From JBNLAN01 sp050302175 (GTDB taxonomy: Bacteria > Pseudomonadota > Zetaproteobacteria > Mariprofundales > Mariprofundaceae), in NCBI GenBank assembly GCA_050302175.1, contig JBNLAN010000008.1, positions 81,620 to 145,619 of the forward strand: a stretch of 64,000 nucleotides of DNA, read 5' to 3'. Shown here in pieces: positions 59,725 through 64,000 of this stretch (position 1 is its first letter; every line of letters begins with the position of its first letter). A program made the position numbers and the translations under genes. The notes under the pieces were generated by a model. The model was not told the origin of the DNA. It did not search any database and worked only from the letters and a program-made list of their open reading frames with translations.

Positions 59725-60819
59725 ATGAGCACGCTCGCCCGCACGCCGCTTTATGACCAGCACATTGCCCTTGGTGGCAAGATGGTGCCGTTCGCCGGTT
59801 TCGAGATGCCGGTTCAATACAAGGATGGTGCCCTCAAGGAATACACGCAGGTACGCGAAGGCGGTGCCGGCATTTTCGATATCACACACATGGGACAGGT
59901 TCGTGTGAAGGGCGCGGATGCACTGGCTTTCCTGCAATATGTGACTACCAACGACGTATCAAAGCTGATCGACGGGCAGGTGCAGTACTCAGCGCTGCTG
60001 AACGACTCTGGCGCCTTCATCGACGACATCACCACCTACCGCATCTCCGATGGTGAATATTATCTCTGCATCAACGCCGCCAACCGTCACAAGGATGTGG
60101 CGCATCTTTCCGAACAGTCGAAAAAATTCGATGTAACGGTTACCGACGAATCGGACGACACCACACTATTGGCATTGCAGGGTGAAAAAGCTGAGCGCCT
60201 CTTGCAGCAGCTCACCGGCTCAGAGCTCGGCGCCATCGGCTACTACCGCTTCATGCTGCTGGAGCTCGCAGGCTACCCCGCCATCGTCTCCCGCACCGGC
60301 TACACCGGCGAAGATGGCTTTGAGATTTATATTTGCAACGAAGCCGCAGCCAAGGTCTGGAATGCCTTGATCGAACTGGGGGCTGTGCCGATTGGCCTTG
60401 CGGCCCGCGACATGTTGCGTACCGAGATGGGCTATGCGCTCTACGGCCATGAGATTTCCGACTCGGTGACTCCAGTCGAAGCGAAGCTCATGTGGATCAC
60501 CAAACTGGATAAGGGCGACTTTATCGGCCGTGCCGCTGTTGAAGCGCGCAAGGCCGCAGGCGCCAAACTTGCGCTCATCGCACTTAAGCTCACCGAACGC
60601 GGCATCCCGCGCGAACACTACAAAGTAGTTGCTGGTGGGCGCGAAGTTGGCGAAGTCACCAGCGGCATGCACTCGCCATTGGCCGGTGGCGGTGTGGCCA
60701 TCGCCTACGTAGATCCAGCCTTTGCAGAATCGAACGATCTTGCCATCGATATTCGCGGCAAGGCCGTGCCCGCAGAGAGGGTGAAACTTCCGTTCGTTCG
60801 CAGTAACGTTCGTCGTTAA
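59725..60819 (+). CDS. gcvT: aminomethyltransferase, glycine cleavage T protein
   Basis: 364 residues. It transfers the methylene of glycine from GcvH to THF. Motifs: TPLYDQHIALGGKMVPFAGFEMPVQY in parts, GAGIFDITHMGQV, DVSKLIDGQVQYSALLNDSGAFIDD in parts, the FTGEDGFE-like YTGEDGFEIY and ARDMLRTEMGY. The Shine-Dalgarno is AAGG at 59714-59717, inside the right end of the MITE-like element. First of gcvT-H-PA-PB. Confidence 0.96.
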   Translation: MSTLARTPLYDQHIALGGKMVPFAGFEMPVQYKDGALKEYTQVREGGAGIFDITHMGQVRVKGADALAFLQYVTTNDVSKLIDGQVQYSALLNDSGAFIDDITTYRISDGEYYLCINAANRHKDVAHLSEQSKKFDVTVTDESDDTTLLALQGEKAERLLQQLTGSELGAIGYYRFMLLELAGYPAIVSRTGYTGEDGFEIYICNEAAAKVWNALIELGAVPIGLAARDMLRTEMGYALYGHEISDSVTPVEAKLMWITKLDKGDFIGRAAVEARKAAGAKLALIALKLTERGIPREHYKVVAGGREVGEVTSGMHSPLAGGGVAIAYVDPAFAESNDLAIDIRGKAVPAERVKLPFVRSNVRR

Positions 60820-60839
60820 ACAGATACAGGAGCTAAAGC

Positions 60840-61217
60840 ATGAGTATTCCAGCCGACCTCAAATACACCAAAGACCATGAATGGGTTCGCCTCGAAGGCG
60901 ATATCGCCACCTTCGGCGTATCCGACCATGCGCAGGAAGCGCTCGGTGATATCGTATTCGTAGAGCTTCCGGATGTGGGCCGCGAACTTTCGGTCGGCGA
61001 TGCCTTCGCCGTGGTTGAATCGGTCAAGGCAGTTTCCGATGTCTATGCCCCGCTTGCAGGCGAAGTGATTGAAGCCAATGGCGAACTGGAAGGCGCGCCC
61101 GAGCAGATCAACACCGACCCGTACGGCAAAGGCTGGATCGCCAAAATCAAGGTTTCGGGAACAGATACCTCCGAACTGATGGATGCCGAGACCTACGCAA
61201 CCTTTCTCGAAGAATAA
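60840..61217 (+). CDS. gcvH: glycine cleavage H protein
   Basis: 125 residues, standard. Lipoyl carrier of the glycine cleavage system. Starts SIPADLKYTKDHEWVRLEGD; the lipoyl lysine lies in VVESVKAVSDVYAPLAGEV. It lies 20 bp after gcvT with an AGGAG site. Confidence 0.97.
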   Translation: MSIPADLKYTKDHEWVRLEGDIATFGVSDHAQEALGDIVFVELPDVGRELSVGDAFAVVESVKAVSDVYAPLAGEVIEANGELEGAPEQINTDPYGKGWIAKIKVSGTDTSELMDAETYATFLEE

Positions 61218-61249
61218 TTAGCGGCCCTCGCCGCTCACAGGACTGACAT

Positions 61250-62596
61250 ATGCGTTTTCTGCCGCACACCGACGCCGACCGCGCCGCCATGCTGGGCGCG
61301 ATTGGCGTTTCCCACATTCGTGATCTTTTCAACGACATCCCCGCCGAGTTTCATATTGATGCGGGAAGTCTCGATTTGCCGGAGGCTATGTCCGAAGCGG
61401 CCATCGTGCGTAAGTTCACCCGTGCTTCGGAGCAGAACCGGCATGCAGGCAACAGCAGCTACTTCCTCGGCGGCGGCACCTACCACCACTTTGTCCCCTC
61501 CGTGGTCGATTATGTGATTTCACGCGGCGAGTTCCTCACCGCCTATACCCCTTACCAGCCGGAGATTTCGCAAGGTACGCTGCAGGTACTGTTCGAATAC
61601 CAGACCATGGCGGCGCGTCTATTGGACATGGAGATCTCCAATGCCTCGATGTACGACGCTGCTACGGCAGTGGCTGAAGCAGCCCTGATGGCGAAACGTG
61701 CGACACGGAAGAATCGCACCGTCATCGCTGGCAGTGTCAACCCGCGCTATCGGGCCGTAACCCGCAACTACCTGCTGCATCTGGAAGGTGAAACGGTTGA
61801 ACTCCCTTCCCAAGGCTTCACGACCGACATCGATGCAATTGTTGCCGCCATCACACCGGAAACCGCTTCGGTCATCGTGCAGTATCCCGACTTCTACGGC
61901 ACCGTTTACGATCTGGCCGACATCCGCAAAAAGTGCGATGAGACAGGCACCCTGATGGTCGTCGCCTTCTCCGATGCCACCGCCTTCGGCCTGATCAAGG
62001 CACCGGGTAGTTTCGGCGCCGATATCGTCGTCGGCTCAGGCCAAGCGCTCGGTATTCCGATGGGCTTCGGCGGCCCGCACCTCGGCATCTTCACCTGCAC
62101 CCAGAAACTGCTTAGGCAGATGCCGGGCCGTGTCTGCGGCATGACGCAGGATGCCAACGACAAACGCGGCTTCGTGTTGACCCTCTCCACCCGCGAACAG
62201 CATATCCGCCGCGAGAAGGCGACCAGTAACATCTGCTCCAATCAGGGGTTGATGTGCACCGCAGCCGCCACCTACATGACCCTGATGGGCGATGCAGGTC
62301 TGAAACGCATAGCCGAACACTCCGCTGCCGCGCTTGAGATGCTGGTGAACGGCCTGCCATCAGGTGTCACCGCCGCGGGCGGTGCCCACTACAACGAGAC
62401 CGTTCTAAGCTTTGCCGATCAATCGGCACGCGATGGGTTCCTCAAACGTGCAGAGGCCGCAGGCATCTTCGCCGGCATTCCGCTGGAGAAGCTGGAGAAG
62501 GGAATCGAACCGAAGCATCTGCTCGTCGCCACCACCGAGATGGTCGAGGAGAATGACGTTACCCGCTATCTGGAGCTGCTGGGAGGTGCCCAATGA
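61250..62596 (+). CDS. gcvPA: glycine dehydrogenase (decarboxylating) subunit 1
   Basis: 448 residues, the N-terminal half of P protein in the split form found in many bacteria. Motifs: RFLPHTDADRAAMLGAIGV at the start, SYFLGGGTYHHFVPSVVDYV, TAYTPYQPEISQGTLQVLFEYQT, and GFGGPHLGIF. It forms an alpha2beta2 enzyme with subunit 2; PLP is on subunit 2. The stop overlaps the gcvPB start (ATGA). Confidence 0.97.
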   Translation: MRFLPHTDADRAAMLGAIGVSHIRDLFNDIPAEFHIDAGSLDLPEAMSEAAIVRKFTRASEQNRHAGNSSYFLGGGTYHHFVPSVVDYVISRGEFLTAYTPYQPEISQGTLQVLFEYQTMAARLLDMEISNASMYDAATAVAEAALMAKRATRKNRTVIAGSVNPRYRAVTRNYLLHLEGETVELPSQGFTTDIDAIVAAITPETASVIVQYPDFYGTVYDLADIRKKCDETGTLMVVAFSDATAFGLIKAPGSFGADIVVGSGQALGIPMGFGGPHLGIFTCTQKLLRQMPGRVCGMTQDANDKRGFVLTLSTREQHIRREKATSNICSNQGLMCTAAATYMTLMGDAGLKRIAEHSAAALEMLVNGLPSGVTAAGGAHYNETVLSFADQSARDGFLKRAEAAGIFAGIPLEKLEKGIEPKHLLVATTEMVEENDVTRYLELLGGAQ

Positions 62597-64000
62597 GCAC
62601 TCAAACGAGTACACAAACAAACACCCCACTCTACCAGGGCGGTTCACATGGCCTGATGCATGAAGAGCCGCTGCTCTTCGAACATGCCCACGAGGCGCCG
62701 GAGAGCATCAACCTGCCGGGTGTTGCCGGAACCATTTCGGACAATCTGAAAGCGTTCGCCCGCGAAAGCAGTGCCGGTATCCCCGGTCTCTCGGAGCCGG
62801 AAGCAGTGCGCCACTTCGTGCGTCTCTCACAGTGGAACCACAACATCGAGACTGGCTTCTATCCGCTCGGCTCCTGCACCATGAAATACAACCCGCGCGT
62901 CAACGAAGATGTTGTACGTTTGCCGGGCCTTGCCCATATCCATCCGGATCAGCCGGAATCGACCGTACAGGGCGCACTGGCGCTGCTGTATGAACTGCAG
63001 CAGTGGCTGGCTGAGATCACCGGCTTCTCCCACTGCACCCTGCAACCGGCAGCCGGCGCGCATGGCGAATGGACCGGCCTGATGATGATCCGTGCAGCGC
63101 TCAAAGCTCGCGGCGAAGGCCACCGCACCAAGGTGCTGGTTCCCGATTCGGCCCATGGCACCAACCCGGCCTCAGCAGCTCTGTGCGGCATGAGCACAGT
63201 CGAGATCAAATCGACGCCGGAAGGCCGTGTTGATCTCGATGAGCTGAAAACGCATCTGGATGGCGATGTCGCCGCACTGATGCTGACCAACCCCAACACC
63301 ACCGGCATGTTCGAGTCCGACATCGCCGAAATCTGCCGCCTTGTACATGAGGCCGGCGGTCTTGTTTACGGCGACGGCGCCAACTTGAACGCCCTGGTCG
63401 GCAAGGCCAAACCGGGCGATATGGGCATCGACTGCCTGCACATCAACGTGCACAAAACCTTCTCCACCCCGCACGGTGGCGGCGGCCCCGGCGGCGGCCC
63501 TGTGGTGGTCAACGAAACCCTTGCCCCATTCATGCCGACACCGCGCATCGAGAAGAGCGATAGCGGTTATACGATCATCTCTGACGATGCGACCAGTATC
63601 GGCTCCATCTTGGGCTCCATCGGTCAGGTCGGGGTGCTATTGCGTGCTGCAGCCTACATTGCCGCCTTCGGCAAGGAGCACATGCACCTCATCGCCGAGG
63701 ATGCTGTACTCAACGCCAACTACATTCTGGCGCGCCTGAAAGATGCCTACGACGTACCGTTCAAAGGCATCTGCAAACATGAGTGCCTACTCACCGACGA
63801 GCTTCAGAACAAGCACGGTGTGAAAACCCTAGACATCGCCAAGCGCCTGATCGATCTCGGCTTCCATCCGATGACGGTCTATTTCCCGCTCATCGTACAT
63901 GGTGCCATGCTGATCGAGCCGACCGAAAGCGAATCGAAAGAGACCATCGATGCCTTCTGCGATGCCATGCTCCAGATCGCCGAAGCGTGCGAGAAAGGCG
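62593..64000 (+). CDS. gcvPB: glycine dehydrogenase (decarboxylating) subunit 2, partial (3' end beyond window)
   Basis: 469 codons are visible and the reading frame is still open at base 64000, so the C-terminus is cut. Start ATG at 62593 overlaps the gcvPA stop. The PLP lysine is Lys288 in HINVHKTFSTPHGGGGPG; also SQWNHNIETGFYPLGSCTMKYNP at the start (about residues 81-103) and HGTNPASAALCG. The normal length is about 480-490, so only about 15 residues are missing. Confidence 0.97.
   Translation, partial: MSTQTSTQTNTPLYQGGSHGLMHEEPLLFEHAHEAPESINLPGVAGTISDNLKAFARESSAGIPGLSEPEAVRHFVRLSQWNHNIETGFYPLGSCTMKYNPRVNEDVVRLPGLAHIHPDQPESTVQGALALLYELQQWLAEITGFSHCTLQPAAGAHGEWTGLMMIRAALKARGEGHRTKVLVPDSAHGTNPASAALCGMSTVEIKSTPEGRVDLDELKTHLDGDVAALMLTNPNTTGMFESDIAEICRLVHEAGGLVYGDGANLNALVGKAKPGDMGIDCLHINVHKTFSTPHGGGGPGGGPVVVNETLAPFMPTPRIEKSDSGYTIISDDATSIGSILGSIGQVGVLLRAAAYIAAFGKEHMHLIAEDAVLNANYILARLKDAYDVPFKGICKHECLLTDELQNKHGVKTLDIAKRLIDLGFHPMTVYFPLIVHGAMLIEPTESESKETIDAFCDAMLQIAEACEKG

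Noticed and set aside
59528..59728. Short open reading frames inside the MITE-like element
   Set aside because: No ribosome site, no similarity, and they end in the terminal repeat, so they are chance frames.
1..64000. CRISPR array, rRNA operon, prophage or complete insertion sequence
   Set aside because: No regularly spaced direct repeats, rRNA-like stretch, integrase or transposase motif was seen on either strand.

Overview
The window looks like a chromosomal segment of a free-living, Gram-negative, probably iron-oxidising bacterium, most plausibly a Zetaproteobacterium (Mariprofundus-like). The strongest pointer is a fused cytochrome-porin of the Cyc2 type (55246-56508), the candidate outer-membrane Fe(II) oxidase of neutrophilic iron oxidisers. 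A complete type II secretion operon, type IVa pilus genes, split glycine decarboxylase subunits and moderately GC-rich codon use agree with that placement. The taxonomy is inference; there is no rRNA here. No phage, transposase gene or CRISPR array was seen. The only mobile-looking DNA is a 268-bp MITE-like element.

Layout. 0-6.2 kb: an outer-membrane-type orphan, a secreted tandem-DUF1566 protein, a YfcG-like glutathione transferase, tRNA-Gln(CUG), an OmpA-family lipoprotein, and a two-gene unit of a coiled-coil membrane protein plus a VWA lipoprotein. 6.4-18.5 kb: a type II secretion operon on the minus strand, gspC-D-E-F-x-y-G-H-I-J-K-L-M-N. Many of its junctions are ATGA/TGATG overlaps, and two unexpected membrane genes (x, and y with a YidD-like motif) sit between gspF and gspG. 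18.6-21.4 kb: leuC-leuD and an outer-membrane-type protein, read into the T2SS operon and divergent from a LysR regulator with two inverted repeats in the shared spacer. 22.5-28.6 kb: a FecR protein, dcd-metF, a diguanylate cyclase with a periplasmic heme-c motif, purC, and a small cNMP-binding protein paired with an RMD1/DUF155 protein.

28.7-34.1 kb is the ribosomal/replication operon rpsF - priB-like - rpsR - DUF2232 - rplI - dnaB - alr, with a clear sigma-70 promoter and a structured leader. 34.2-37 kb: a YbdK-type carboxylate-amine ligase, an M20 amidohydrolase and fxsA. 37-43 kb (minus): pilM-pilN-pilO-pilQ-aroB, lacking pilP. 43.1-49.3 kb (minus): fimT-like, pilV, pilW, pilX and pilY1, the minor-pilin/adhesin cluster. 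49.3-55.1 kb: PBP1A (mrcA), citramalate synthase (cimA), a quinone-oxidoreductase-like MDR protein and a BamC-like lipoprotein. 55.2-58.5 kb: cyc2, a plant/alphaproteobacterial-type glutamate-cysteine ligase and a VOC protein. 58.6-64 kb: a one-carbon cluster folD - [MITE] - gcvT - gcvH - gcvPA - gcvPB, with gcvPB running off the end.

How it fits together. The envelope genes (T2SS, type IV pilus, PBP1A, BamC-like, OmpA-like, Cyc2) form a large cell-surface and secretion complement. cimA and leuCD supply the isoleucine/leucine branch, while metF, folD and gcvTHP form a C1/folate network. Best candidates for new biology are the Cyc2 locus and its operator-like dyads, the CXXCH motif inside PBP1A, the oppositely charged extensions of S6 and S18, the two extra genes inside the T2SS operon, and the membrane/VWA gene pair.
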